Source: Polaribacter sejongensis (lineage in GTDB: Bacteria > Bacteroidota > Bacteroidia > Flavobacteriales > Flavobacteriaceae). From it: a DNA stretch of 47,430 bases. Both the position numbers and the translations under genes were made by a program. This document shows, piece after piece, positions 35,520-45,130 of this stretch (the stretch's first letter is position 1; each line of letters starts with the position of its first letter). The notes beneath the pieces were generated by a model. The model worked only from the letters and a program-made list of their open reading frames with translations. It was not told the origin of the DNA and made no database searches. Where the stretch lies: contig CATITK010000046.1 of NCBI GenBank assembly GCA_949545755.1, positions 1-47,430 of the forward strand. The letters run 5' to 3'.

Positions 35520-36398
35520 TTAATAATAAAGTTCGTCTGTTTGTAGGTTTAAGAAACGCTGTGTTGCAAAAAAGGTACTCAACCAAGAAATTAAAAAAGC
35601 TGAAATTAAAACACCTCCAACTAAATATCCTAAAGTTATATAATCTTTAATTAATGCTAAACTCGGCGCATATTTATCTAAATAGAAGACAATAATTCCT
35701 AGGGCAATCAATGCTAAAAAGGCACCTATGGTTCCTAATTTTATACTCTGCCAAATAAAAGGTCTTCGTATAAAACTTTTTGTAGCACCTACCATTTGCA
35801 TGGTTTTTATGTTAAAACGTTTGGAATAAATAGACAGTCTAATGGAACTATTTATCAAAATCATTGCGACCAAACTAAGAAAACTGCTGACGACTAGGAG
35901 CCAAAAACTAATTCTTTTAATATTTTTAGTTAAGATGTTAATTAGTGGTTTGTCATAAGAAACATCGGCGACAAATGCATTTTTCAGAAAACGTGTTTCT
36001 ATATCCTGCATTATCTCAGGAGTCACAAAATCGGCTTTTAAGTATATATCTATTCCGTTTTTTAAAGGATTGGTTCCTAAAAATTTCAAAAAATCTTCCC
36101 CAATTTCTTTACTATAAATTTTAGCAGCTCTTGTTTTACTGATGTAAATAATTTTTTTAGTGAACGCTTCTTTTTTTAGCGAAGCTTTTAAATCTTCCCT
36201 GTTTTTAGTAGAAATAGCATCTTTTAAGAACAAGGTTATGGCCACTTTTTCTTTTACACGATTTGCAATGAAGGTAGATTTCAATAAAACCAATCCTAAA
36301 ATACCCACCATAAAAAGTACCAAAGCAATGCTTATTACTACTGAAAAGTAAGAAGAATGCAATCGTCGTTTTTGATAAGAATCAAATTTTGAAGACAT
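35520..36398 (-). CDS. ftsX: Cell-division permease FtsX
   Basis: The membrane partner of FtsE, controlling peptidoglycan hydrolases at the septum. At 292 residues it has an N-terminal helix (about 20-43), a periplasmic domain of ~120 residues (about 45-165) and three C-terminal helices within the FtsX permease domain (LLVVSSFLSLVAMILI, GTIGAFLALIALGIIVFYL, LVGGVLISAFLISWL). ftsE is not adjacent. First gene of ftsX - DUF3098 - uppP - truB; the mce gene ends 54 bases upstream. Confidence 0.9.
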   Translation of the reverse strand: MSSKFDSYQKRRLHSSYFSVVISIALVLFMVGILGLVLLKSTFIANRVKEKVAITLFLKDAISTKNREDLKASLKKEAFTKKIIYISKTRAAKIYSKEIGEDFLKFLGTNPLKNGIDIYLKADFVTPEIMQDIETRFLKNAFVADVSYDKPLINILTKNIKRISFWLLVVSSFLSLVAMILINSSIRLSIYSKRFNIKTMQMVGATKSFIRRPFIWQSIKLGTIGAFLALIALGIIVFYLDKYAPSLALIKDYITLGYLVGGVLISAFLISWLSTFFATQRFLNLQTDELYY

Positions 36399-36452
36399 TT
36401 TACAATTTATTTTTTATACGCTTGCAAGATAATAATTAGAAAGCATTTGACC

Positions 36453-36875
36453 TTAAGATTGGTCGTGTTTTAACGTAGCAATCTCTTGGCATAATTCAAT
36501 AAGAATTCCATTGGTAGCTTTTGGATGCAAAAAAGTTACTAACTTATTATCTGCTCCTTTTTTTGGCGTTGGATTTAACACGACAAAACCTTCCTTTTGA
36601 AGTCTTTCTATTTCAGCGACAATGTCAGAAACTGCAAAAGCAATATGATGAATTCCTTCGCCTTTTTTTGCGATAAATTTAGCAATAGGACTTTCTGGAT
36701 TCGTCGCTTCTAGTAATTCAATTTTATTGGGTCCGGCTTTAAAAAAAGATGCTTTTACGCCTTCAGCTGCAATCTCTTCTGTTTTGTAATGGGGTGTTCC
36801 AAAAAGTGAAGCAAACAACGCATTCGACTTTTCTAAATCTTTTACAGCAATACCGATGTGTTCTATTTTTTCCAT
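36453..36875 (-). CDS. mce: Methylmalonyl-CoA epimerase
   Basis: Interconverts (2R)- and (2S)-methylmalonyl-CoA in propionate metabolism. The 140-residue VOC protein has the metal-binding His in IEHIGIAVKDL, the IELLEATNPESPIAKFI segment, the second His in GIHHIAFAV and the C-terminal Glu in NGILIELCQ. It begins 5 bases after the DUF5689 lipoprotein stop, an unrelated partner, and 54 bases before ftsX. Confidence 0.9.
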   Translation of the reverse strand: MEKIEHIGIAVKDLEKSNALFASLFGTPHYKTEEIAAEGVKASFFKAGPNKIELLEATNPESPIAKFIAKKGEGIHHIAFAVSDIVAEIERLQKEGFVVLNPTPKKGADNKLVTFLHPKATNGILIELCQEIATLKHDQS

Positions 36876-36880
36876 AAGAC

Positions 36881-38314
36881 TTATTCTTCTTTTGCAATAA
36901 TAGTGATATTATCCAATTCATAGGTGCCATCAAAGTTTCCATTTCTATTTCCAGTATATTTAAATGCGATATAAGCAACTCCCGAGTAGGCTGATAATTC
37001 AATATAAGTGGAATGTGCCCAGTTTTTAAAACTCGTTCCATCTGCTACTATTTTTGCTGGCAAAACAGTCCATGTTGCTTGGTTTATATGGGCTGTATTT
37101 CCGTTAAAATCTGTTGAAATGAATACGACTAATTCACTTCCATTTGCAAAACTATTTGAGGTCTCAAAAGATAAAAACTCTTGTACTGTAGTCTCTAAAT
37201 TAATTGCTGACGTTATTAACCAAGAAACAGTATTTGTATCATCTGAATTTTTAGACCCAATTCTAGCCGCTTTACTTTGCGAATAGGAATCTGTGTAGGA
37301 TCTCCAAGATTTTGTACCTTCTTCACGGTAGTTAATCCAATTCAAAATATCAACATCTCCAGATTCAGCATCAAAATTTTCTTCCAATAAAATTTTGGTA
37401 AAATTTTCCATTGGTATAGGAGAACACCTTTCTTGCTCCATGGCAACATCCTGGGTAGTGTTTAAATTAAGTACGATAAAATCCCCTCCAAAACTTTTAG
37501 AAACGACAGCCTGTATACTACCCGCTTTTTCTGGTAAAGTGATATTGGAAAAACTTGAAAAAGAACTTGTTTCTAATAATAAATTGTCATAACCTAATCC
37601 TAAACACGTTTGAATTTTACGTTGTGTATCAAAATCTTCTTTGGGGTCTACATAGGATTTCCCTGTTAAACTTGCTTCAAAAAACACATTTTCTAGCCTA
37701 ATAAAAGTGCCGATATTCGTGTCATTTATGCCTGCAAAATCAATAATTTTAGGTACAATTTCTTTTGTAATTCCGGTTCTAAACAAATGATTTGACATTT
37801 GATTTACTGTAACGGCTTCCACTTCTGTAACATCGGTCGTCTTTATTTTTCCTCCAATGGTAATAATGCCATCTCCAGAATTTGTCTCGCCAATATATAA
37901 GCCTTTTAAACGAATGAAAATTTTCCTACCCACATTAAAGGTTGAATAATTATTGATTAAATTAAGGGCGATTTTAATTCCTGATGTAGGGTTTTCTGGT
38001 GCATCTTGCATATAAAATTCTTTGTAGAAATTTCCAGTTTTATCAGAAGAAATAACATATCCTACTACAACGATATTCGATTTGATTTTTATGGGTTCAT
38101 TTCCTTTTATATACAATTCTTTTACCTGTTTTATTGTTTTCTCTTGAAGTGTTCCAAGACGAATACTGTCTATAATTTTAGAGATGGCCTCATTCTCTTC
38201 TGCCTCTAAATTTTGTGGTACAGTAAAATCACTATCTTCTACACAAGCGCTAAAAAAAAGGCTGGTGATAAAAGCGAGTACTAACATGATTGTTTTATTT
38301 TTTTTCATTTCCAT
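36881..38314 (-). CDS. DUF5689 OB-fold lipoprotein
   Basis: A 477-residue outer-membrane-type lipoprotein (lipobox FFSAC, Cys24). Residues ~70-290 form the DUF5689 region, with OB-fold-like strands VVVGYVISSDKTGNFYKEFY, then YMQDAPENPTSGIKIAL and IFIRLKGLYIGE. The pattern recalls the OB-fold of ExeM/NucH and YhcR extracellular nucleases. Residues ~315-477 resemble a choice-of-anchor/jelly-roll domain (ILLEENFDAES through YELDNITIIAKE). It starts 8 bases after the TonB-dependent receptor's stop. This suggests a surface partner of the receptor, likely binding ligand. Two starts (38314 and 38308) are possible. Confidence 0.8.
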   Translation of the reverse strand: MEMKKNKTIMLVLAFITSLFFSACVEDSDFTVPQNLEAEENEAISKIIDSIRLGTLQEKTIKQVKELYIKGNEPIKIKSNIVVVGYVISSDKTGNFYKEFYMQDAPENPTSGIKIALNLINNYSTFNVGRKIFIRLKGLYIGETNSGDGIITIGGKIKTTDVTEVEAVTVNQMSNHLFRTGITKEIVPKIIDFAGINDTNIGTFIRLENVFFEASLTGKSYVDPKEDFDTQRKIQTCLGLGYDNLLLETSSFSSFSNITLPEKAGSIQAVVSKSFGGDFIVLNLNTTQDVAMEQERCSPIPMENFTKILLEENFDAESGDVDILNWINYREEGTKSWRSYTDSYSQSKAARIGSKNSDDTNTVSWLITSAINLETTVQEFLSFETSNSFANGSELVVFISTDFNGNTAHINQATWTVLPAKIVADGTSFKNWAHSTYIELSAYSGVAYIAFKYTGNRNGNFDGTYELDNITIIAKEE

Positions 38315-38321
38315 TTATTTT

Positions 38322-41071
38322 TTAAAAACTAATACTTGCATTTAAAAAGTAGGTTGCACCCCTACCATACCAATATTTGTTACCAAATACAGGTTTTTGA
38401 AGTGCTTTGTCTGCTCTTAATTCATTATAATTTGCGTTTCTACCTTGTTCAAAACCTCCAGATTTATAGGCCTCATTTAATAAATTATTTACGGTTGCAA
38501 ATACGCTGATATAATATTTTGTTATTTTCCACGATTTTCCTCCCACAAGATTTACAACTTTATAATTGTTAAATTTCTCTTGCTGTAACAAATTCTTAGC
38601 AACGTTTAGATCATAGTTTGGAAAAGTTAAACCATCTGCATCAGTATAAAAATTAGAGGTTCTTGTTAGGGGAGCAATATCGACAAATGTGTTGCTGAAA
38701 AAATTTGTCGTTGCACCAAACCACCAATAATTGGGGTCTCTATATTCAAAACCAACAGAGAATGCATTGTGGGGTCCTGCAGCAATTTTATAGTTATTTA
38801 AGTTTGAAGTATACTCTTCTGATTGTCCGTTTTCATCAAAAACACCTTCATTAGTCCTATCTGAAGTAAGGTATAAATTTGGATTGTTAGCAAAGGTAAA
38901 ACGACCCATTGCTGCTGCGCCTTTTAGTTTTATCGTAGCGGTAACTTGTGCTTCTAACCCGAACTCTAACCCAATTTGTTTCTTGTCAATTCCGGATAAA
39001 ATTTCTTGGACAAAGGCTGTATTATCTCCTCCAATTCCATCAGCAAAATAGAAAGAAATTTCTGTTGCCTCTTTTATGGATGTGTAATAGCCAGTAAGCC
39101 TAGAAGTAATTATAGGGCTTCTTCTAATGTAACTTACATCTGTAGAAAATATTTTTTCGGACTGTAAATTTTTAACACTATTATTGTTTTCTCTAGCATT
39201 AGAAAAAGAATTTCGAAGGGTTGGTGCCTGTGTTAAATACCCAACATTCATGTCTATTAAATTACGTCCATTAATTTTATAAGTGCTGCCAGATTTTACA
39301 CCATAATTTGTAAAATTTAATGCTGCTGATTTCCCGAAAGAGGTGTTTTCAAAGCGCCCGTTTTTGTATAAACCTTCTCTTTGACTTGTTATTTTAGAGA
39401 GGTTTGTTGCAACAAAAAAATCTATTTTATTGTATTTAAATTGTGCCTGCGCAAAAGCGGAAATTACCGTCGCATTTAAGTTGAAATTGTATTTGAATTG
39501 TTCTCCTTTACCAACAATTCTATCGGGATTTAATAAATCATTTTGCATTTTCGTTTTTGTGTCTGCAAAGTTGTTGATGTCTAAATAACCATTTCCACCT
39601 AGTAAATCCAGTACTTTTGCGTAGTTATGGGAATGGAAACGTTTGTAGGTTAGTTTGCCATTGAGAGAAAGGGTATTATTTATTTCTGTGTTTAAAATAG
39701 CATTTAATGTGAATTGTTTGTCATCATTTCTATCTTCATACAAAACATATGCATTTTCTGAATTTGTACTTGCATTCGTTCTATTTGCTTTAAAAAGCGT
39801 ATTCCAATTTAATTGCCCATCATTTACAATGATTTCTTGCGCCCTATATGCATCTGATAAATTATTATTTCTTAAAGAGTAACTAGGCAATTTTTGGTAA
39901 TAAATTGGACTGGGATTTGAACCGCGATTAAAATCTAAACGACTATTTCCTATTTTACCAAACTGATAAAAAACGTTGTTTGTAGTATTGATTTTTCTGA
40001 AAGATTCCAATAATGATTTAGCATTACAATAGGTTCGTTTACATCTTTAATTCTAGAATTAATTCTATTTCCATTTAAATTCCCCCAATATTCATTGTAT
40101 TTAATTCCTTTTAAATCAAAAACTTCTTGTGTGTTTGGAGAGGATTTCCCTCTTCTATTGGGTGTAAATATTCCTGTAAAATTAACTCGATGCTTGTCGT
40201 TTATTTTCTTTTCTATGGAGGTAAATACTCCATATGCGTTATAGGAAGTACCTTCATTAAACCCTTCATTTCCGGACCTTCTACTTCCAGAAAATGTCAT
40301 AGACCATCCTTTTTTAGAAATTCCAGTACTGTGAGTTGCCATAACTCTGTGCTCATAACTTCTGTTAGATGAGGAATAGGAAATTCTTGTTCCTGGTCTT
40401 TGTTGAGAAGCGCTGGTGTTCATGTTTGTGCTCCCTAAGACACCTCCAAAAGTATAATTGACAGGAGTCAAACCGTTGCTAAATTCTTGATTTCTTAAAA
40501 CGTCATTTAAACCGCCCCAATTACTCCACTGGGGTCTGCCATCGTAGATTTTATTCATCTCGATTCCATTGATTAAAACTTTTCCATTCCCAGAATCTAG
40601 CCCCTTTATTCTGAAAAATGAAGCACTGAATTCAAAAGCAGCAGTTCTTAAAAAAATATCTTTGGAGGCTTGTAGAAGTCCAGAAATATTATCTGCAGCA
40701 TTTGCATCATTATACAATTCGTCATCTGTAATTGTAATAATACTTAAATCTAATGCTTCTTTAAAATCTTTAAAGAGTCGTATTTTTCCCAACGTTATGG
40801 GTAGGCTATTTAGTTCTAAAGGAAAACGCTGTGTTTCATAGCCAAGTAATTGAACTTCTAAAATGAAACTCCCATTTTTAAGATTTGTCATTAAAAAGGC
40901 ACCATCTTCTTTTGTAGTTGTCGTTCTCCCTGTGTTTTTAAGCTGTATTAAAACATTTTTGAGCGGCCTTTTAGAATCATTATCTATAACAATTCCTTTA
41001 ATACTGTTTTGTGCATTCATTTCTGAAAATAGAAATAGTAGCATAAATACGAATGAAATAATTCTCTTCAT
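38322..41071 (-). pseudogene. TonB-dependent receptor, frameshifted
   Basis: An outer-membrane active-transport receptor split into two overlapping frames: N-part 39950-41071 and C-part 38322-40010. The N-part has a signal peptide (IISFVFMLLFLFSEMNAQ), a carboxypeptidase-regulatory-like domain (GIVIDNDSKRPLKNVLIQLK) and the plug (FFRIKGLDSGNGKVLINGIE). The C-part is the rest of the barrel, ending in the aromatic-terminal strand YFLNASISF. The frames meet in the run of six A at 39968-39973: ILQTTFF continues naturally as YQFGKIGNSRLDFN if one more A is supplied. Either a one-base deletion has inactivated the gene, or it is a sequencing error or slippage site. Its neighbours are the DUF5689 lipoprotein and a divergent secreted nuclease-like gene. 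Confidence 0.88.
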
Positions 41072-41197
41072 AATTCTCTTTTTCTTTCATTTTTTTTATA
41101 AAATTAAGAAATTTTAATTTAAAAAAACATAAAGCACTGATAGTTAGTCTTTTTTAATGCTATTTTTTTGTATTTTAGTCATAAAAAATTAAAAAAA

Positions 41198-42253
41198 ATG
41201 AAGCAGAAAACGTATTTATTATTTTTTCTTTTAAGCATTGTAAATACTATTTTTTCTCAAAAGGAAGAAAAAAGATACATGATAAGAACCATTGCCTTTT
41301 ATAATTTGGAAAATTTATTTGACACTATAAATGACGTAACTAAAAATGATGAAGCAAGCCCAATGATGGAGTTAAAAGCAAATAAATCTAAAGTATATTG
41401 GGACAAGATTGATAAATTAGGAAGTACAATTGCTCAAATTGGAGCGGACAAAACAAAGACAAGTCCTGCAATTATTGGTGTTTCTGAAGTTGAAAATTTA
41501 AATGTTTTGGAAGACCTTGTAAAATCGAAACATTTAGTTTCTAAAAACTATGAAATTATTCATTATGATTCTCCAGACAAACGAGGAATTGATGTTGGTT
41601 TGCTATACCAAAAAAGATATTTCAAACCCCTTTATCACGAAGCTTTCAATCCTAGAATTTATAGGAATAGTTTTCCTGTTTATACAAGAGATCAGTTGTT
41701 AGTTTCTGGATATTTAGATGATGAATTAATACATGTCATTGTTAACCACTGGCCCTCTAGAAGTGGTGGAGAAGCAAAAAGCAGGCCTTTGCGGGAGAAA
41801 GCGGCGTATCAAAATATAAAAATTATTGAGCAAATCAGAGCAAAAGAAGAAAATCCAAAAATCATTATCATGGGCGATTTTAATGATGATCCAATCAATT
41901 CGAGTTTCAAGAAAATTTTAAAAACCAAAAGAAAAAAGGAAAACGTGGGTTTAAAGGATCTATATAACCCCTATGAAGAGTTGCATCGGCGAGGTTTTAA
42001 TACCCTAGTCTATAGAGACAATCTCAACTTATTTGACATGATTTTAATTTCGTTTCCACTTTTAGACAAAGGAGAAAAGGACTTTTCTACCTATAAAATG
42101 TTTAAAGCGATGATTTTTAACAAACGTTTTTTAAGCGGTAAAAAAGGAAAATACAAAGGCTATCCTTTTAGAAGTTTTTCAAACGGTGGTTACACTGGGG
42201 GTTATTCTGACCATTACCCTGTTTATATGTATTTGATTAAAGAAAAGCACTAG
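41198..42253 (+). CDS. Secreted endonuclease/exonuclease/phosphatase family protein
   Basis: A 351-residue phosphodiesterase or nuclease with a signal peptide (MKQKTYLLFFLLSIVNTIFS). The DNase I-like motifs are in order: AFYNLENLFDT, IGVSEVENL (metal-binding Glu), DKRGIDVGLLY, VNHWPSRSGG, IIIMGDFNDDP (Asp and Asn) and YSDHYPVYMYL (catalytic His). An in-frame TTG at 41168 gives a longer form, but the ATG at 41198 directly starts the signal peptide. It is divergent from the TonB-dependent receptor, sharing a ~125-base promoter region. The export signal and DUF5689/receptor neighbours suggest degradation of extracellular DNA or phosphodiesters. Confidence 0.88.
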   Translation: MKQKTYLLFFLLSIVNTIFSQKEEKRYMIRTIAFYNLENLFDTINDVTKNDEASPMMELKANKSKVYWDKIDKLGSTIAQIGADKTKTSPAIIGVSEVENLNVLEDLVKSKHLVSKNYEIIHYDSPDKRGIDVGLLYQKRYFKPLYHEAFNPRIYRNSFPVYTRDQLLVSGYLDDELIHVIVNHWPSRSGGEAKSRPLREKAAYQNIKIIEQIRAKEENPKIIIMGDFNDDPINSSFKKILKTKRKKENVGLKDLYNPYEELHRRGFNTLVYRDNLNLFDMILISFPLLDKGEKDFSTYKMFKAMIFNKRFLSGKKGKYKGYPFRSFSNGGYTGGYSDHYPVYMYLIKEKH

Positions 42254-42358
42254 AGATCATTGTTTAATCGCGTAAAACCCATCGTATATGAAACTTAGTA
42301 GCCAAAAAAGGCTTTTACTTTTCGATTCAAAAACAAAAAGAACGATATTATGGTTTTG

Positions 42359-43033
42359 CTATTTTTTTATATATTTATGCGTATTTCCATTCTCAAACTT
42401 CAAAAAATAAATTCCATCCTTTAGGTCTTGAATGTCAATTTTATCATTGTTAGATACGTTTCCATGATTTACCAACCCACCTAATATATTATATATTTTA
42501 TAATGTTCTGTTTTGGTCAATCCAAAAATTTCAATAAAATCAGACGCAGGGTTAGGAGCAATAGTTAAGTTGCCTTTGGTGTCAAAATTAGTTATTCCTA
42601 AAACTGTATTTTCCACATCTCCAGTTATAGAATTAATTGATCCACATTGAGATTGTGTTATAAGAGTTTCCTCAACCCAAACTCCTAGTAGTGAACTTGG
42701 CGGGTTTGGTTTAGAAGCCTCTGTATTATAATACAATACATAACTGTTTGAAAAGGTGCCATTTCCATCATCTACATATACTTCCCAACGATTTTTAATT
42801 TGATTCCATGCAATCTGAAATTCACAATTTCCTACTCCACCACAAGGTGAGTTTTCATTTACAGGATTCGTTTCAAAGATGTTTCTTCCGGTTGCATCTC
42901 TCTTTTTTTGTTGAAAAGTATAATCTTGATTTTCTATTAATGGATGACAAGCATTAAGCACAATGGTTTGTGAAAAAGCATTTGTACCAATAAAAATAAA
43001 AATTAATCTTAAAATATGATTTATTTGTTTCAT
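42359..43033 (-). CDS. Secreted protein with T9SS type A sorting domain
   Basis: A 224-residue exported protein. Signal peptide at 1-21 (IFIFIGTNAFSQ). Residues 25-130 form an unrecognised Cys-containing domain (Cys at CHPLIE, SPCGGVGNCEF). The last ~75 residues are the T9SS C-terminal signal: LTIAPNPASDFIEIFGL, YKIYNILGGLVNHGNV, then IDIQDLKDGIYFLKF and a Lys end. It should be carried across the outer membrane by the gliding/T9SS machinery and attached or released. It follows the tail-collar protein gene by 11 bases. Confidence 0.88.
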   Translation of the reverse strand: MKQINHILRLIFIFIGTNAFSQTIVLNACHPLIENQDYTFQQKKRDATGRNIFETNPVNENSPCGGVGNCEFQIAWNQIKNRWEVYVDDGNGTFSNSYVLYYNTEASKPNPPSSLLGVWVEETLITQSQCGSINSITGDVENTVLGITNFDTKGNLTIAPNPASDFIEIFGLTKTEHYKIYNILGGLVNHGNVSNNDKIDIQDLKDGIYFLKFENGNTHKYIKK

Positions 43034-43044
43034 CTGATACTTCT

Positions 43045-43623
43045 TTAATTACTTGATGGAAAAGTTCCTGTAACACAAATTACATACCTAACAACTGTAT
43101 AAGGCTGCATATTATTTACTGCTGTATTATCACCTGTTTCACCAATCATGTTTGTGTTCATGGATGAAAGTGTACCGTCAGAAGCATATTCTTTATCCAG
43201 TAATTTTGTGCCAGCTGGATAGTTCTCTGTTGGTGAAGAACTATTCCCATCTTCAGTTACAGCATTGACAGTATGACTGTGCGCTGGTAAATTTGATTTG
43301 GTTAGTGTATTTGTTGTTGAACCTCCTTTATCCCCTAGGCTATAATTTGGTAATCCAGTTCCTTGCCCTTTTCCAACAGGGACACGACTTCTTAAATCTG
43401 GTAAAGCAAAAGTGCTTCTACCATCACCTCCATATTGGGTTCCTAGTAATGAAAACAAAGTACTATAACTTGCTATAGATAATAGTTGCCCTTCGCAAGA
43501 CTTCCATCCTCTTTGGTCAAAGTTTATTGCAGTCATTTTAATATCGCCTAAATATGCTTCTTGCGCATTTAGATTCATAAATGTCAAAAATAAAATTGTA
43601 GATAAAAGGTAAATTTGTTTCAT
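43045..43623 (-). CDS. Exported tail-collar-domain protein (microcystin-dependent protein-like)
   Basis: A 192-residue protein with a signal peptide (LLSTILFLTFMNLNAQ) followed by a phage tail-collar domain: LGDIKMTAINFDQRGWKSCE, QLLSIASYSTLFSLLG, YGGDGRSTFALPDLRSRVPV, and LPAHSHTVNA further on. The end VVRYVICVTGTFPSSN is the usual family end. Phage proteins of this family trimerise in tail fibres, but bacterial exported versions are of unknown role. It is co-transcribed with the T9SS cargo gene 11 bases downstream. Confidence 0.85.
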   Translation of the reverse strand: MKQIYLLSTILFLTFMNLNAQEAYLGDIKMTAINFDQRGWKSCEGQLLSIASYSTLFSLLGTQYGGDGRSTFALPDLRSRVPVGKGQGTGLPNYSLGDKGGSTTNTLTKSNLPAHSHTVNAVTEDGNSSSPTENYPAGTKLLDKEYASDGTLSSMNTNMIGETGDNTAVNNMQPYTVVRYVICVTGTFPSSN

Positions 43624-43660
43624 TGTAAATAATTTTTAGCTGTTAACACTTTGTTCTGAT

Positions 43661-43796
43661 GTTTGCTAACGGGGGTGATTAGTTGTGGGGACTTTGCACA
43701 AAAATAGTGTATAATAATGAACCCTGCTTGCCAGCAAGCAGAAATTTTAATTAAAAGGCGCGTACTAGCAATAAATTATATGCGGCTTAAGTTTGT
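43661..43796 (-). repeat. Structured intergenic repeat, copy 2 (attC-like candidate)
   Basis: On the plus strand it opens GTTTGCTAACGGGGGTGATTAG and closes with TAGCAATAAATTATATGCGG then CTTAAG. The same boundary phrases in the same order and orientation occur in copy 1 at 45131-45284. It begins directly after the stop of the hydrolase-lipoprotein gene. A small palindrome TGCTTGC-CA-GCAAGCA (43725-43740) lies inside. Confidence 0.5.
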
Positions 43797-43798
43797 TT

Positions 43799-45109
43799 TT
43801 ATTCAAATATTATAGGTAAATCAGAATTTAAAATTTTCACAATATGGAAAGGCTGAGTAATCACAGTTGTTGCATTTCCTTTGGGAACTACCTTCGTTAT
43901 ATTAACGATAATATTTTCAGAATTTGACATTATATTTAATTCCAAACGATGACCTCCACTCCCTTTTATCTCGTCAAATATTGCAATAACCTTATATTGA
44001 GAAAAGTCGATATCTATTTCTGAAAAATTATCAGAAACATTATTTACTGAATTCATTTGAGATATTAAGTTGTCCCACGTATTTTGGTCAGTAATTTCTA
44101 AATTCTGCTCCATAATTCCTTCGTCTCCATTTCCAAAAAGAGTGTCTTTAGCAATTAAAGTAGATTCAATATTTGTCATTTCGGAATTGTCATCGTTTGA
44201 ATTGCAACTCAAAACGAATATTGATAACAAGATCATTAATACAATTTTTTTCATAATAGTTTTTCTTTCGTTTATCCATTGTTCAACTTTGGGATATATT
44301 TCTTTTTTTGAACTTTTAGATTTTAAAATTCGACTATGATTATAGTTTTCTAAATTTCCATTCTCTTTTGAGTAGAAAATCAGTCTATTTTTCTCATTTT
44401 TAAATGCTTTTAGAAACTTTTCACAACCTTCTTTTGGTGCTATAAAATGATCTCCTTTGGCACAAATTGATAATATTGGCACATTTATCTGACTCATTTT
44501 TTTTAGATAATCAAAACCATTTTCTCCAATAAAATTATTTTTTAAATTCCAATCAAACCATTGTTTCATAGTGTAATAACTTTCACTATGTTCCGTTGAT
44601 CCTGCAGTTTTTGAAGGAACTTTTCCCAAAATAGCAGTTAAGTATTTGCTTGATAATAATTTTATTCTACTGTTTAATTTCTCTCCAGCTCCGAATGCTT
44701 GCACTCCAAATAAAGTAATACTGTTAATCTTTGATTTATAGCTTGGATTGTTTATTAAAAACATTGTTAAAACAATTCCGCCACCACTATGAGTTAAACA
44801 ATCTATATTTTTCAAATTCTTAATGTTGAATAGAAAATTAAATGTTGATTTGAGATCAAACTTTGCAATAGTCTCAAAATTAAATTTATGTTCGGTTTTT
44901 TGGCTATTTCCGTGATTTCTCCATTCCATTATCCAACACGTAAATCCCTTTTCTGTCAAATATGATGCAATTCCGTCACATATTTTTCTGTTTGAAAATG
45001 TTCCGTGAGTTAAAAAAATATGCTTGTCTAATATTTTTTCAGAATTCAGTTTCCAAAGAGCAATAATTTGGTTATCCTTCGTTTTTATATGGTAAAGTTG
45101 TTCTTTCAG
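43799..45109 (-). CDS. Alpha/beta hydrolase fused in frame to a lipoprotein
   Basis: One 436-residue frame containing two apparent genes. Residues ~1-285 are an alpha/beta hydrolase: oxyanion segment FLTHGTFSNRKIC, nucleophile Ser in LTHSGGGIVL, acid Asp in ICAKGDHFIAP. Residues ~286-436 (43799-44254) look like a complete lipoprotein with its own signal (MKKIVLMILLSIFVLSC) and a PrcB-like C-terminal domain (VIAIFDEIKGSGGHRLELNI). No stop codon separates them. The hydrolase has no ATG: the frame is open from 45124, and the likely original start is now CTG at 45109 (LKEQLYHIKTKDNQII). The first TTG (44959) would delete the oxyanion segment. Loss of start and stop suggests decay or a chimera; the lipoprotein alone may still be made. 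Confidence 0.6.
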   Translation of the reverse strand: MKEQLYHIKTKDNQIIALWKLNSEKILDKHIFLTHGTFSNRKICDGIASYLTEKGFTCWIMEWRNHGNSQKTEHKFNFETIAKFDLKSTFNFLFNIKNLKNIDCLTHSGGGIVLTMFLINNPSYKSKINSITLFGVQAFGAGEKLNSRIKLLSSKYLTAILGKVPSKTAGSTEHSESYYTMKQWFDWNLKNNFIGENGFDYLKKMSQINVPILSICAKGDHFIAPKEGCEKFLKAFKNEKNRLIFYSKENGNLENYNHSRILKSKSSKKEIYPKVEQWINERKTIMKKIVLMILLSIFVLSCNSNDDNSEMTNIESTLIAKDTLFGNGDEGIMEQNLEITDQNTWDNLISQMNSVNNVSDNFSEIDIDFSQYKVIAIFDEIKGSGGHRLELNIMSNSENIIVNITKVVPKGNATTVITQPFHIVKILNSDLPIIFE

Positions 45110-45130
45110 GATTTGAGTCTTTAATTATTA

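Noticed and set aside
36763-37041. 92-codon minus-strand frame spanning the mce-DUF5689 junction.
   Set aside because: It is out of frame with both well-supported genes and has no recognisable content.
42299-42321. AGCC-AAAAAA-GGCT near the end of the endonuclease-family gene as a terminator.
   Set aside because: The stem is only 4 bp with interrupted extensions.
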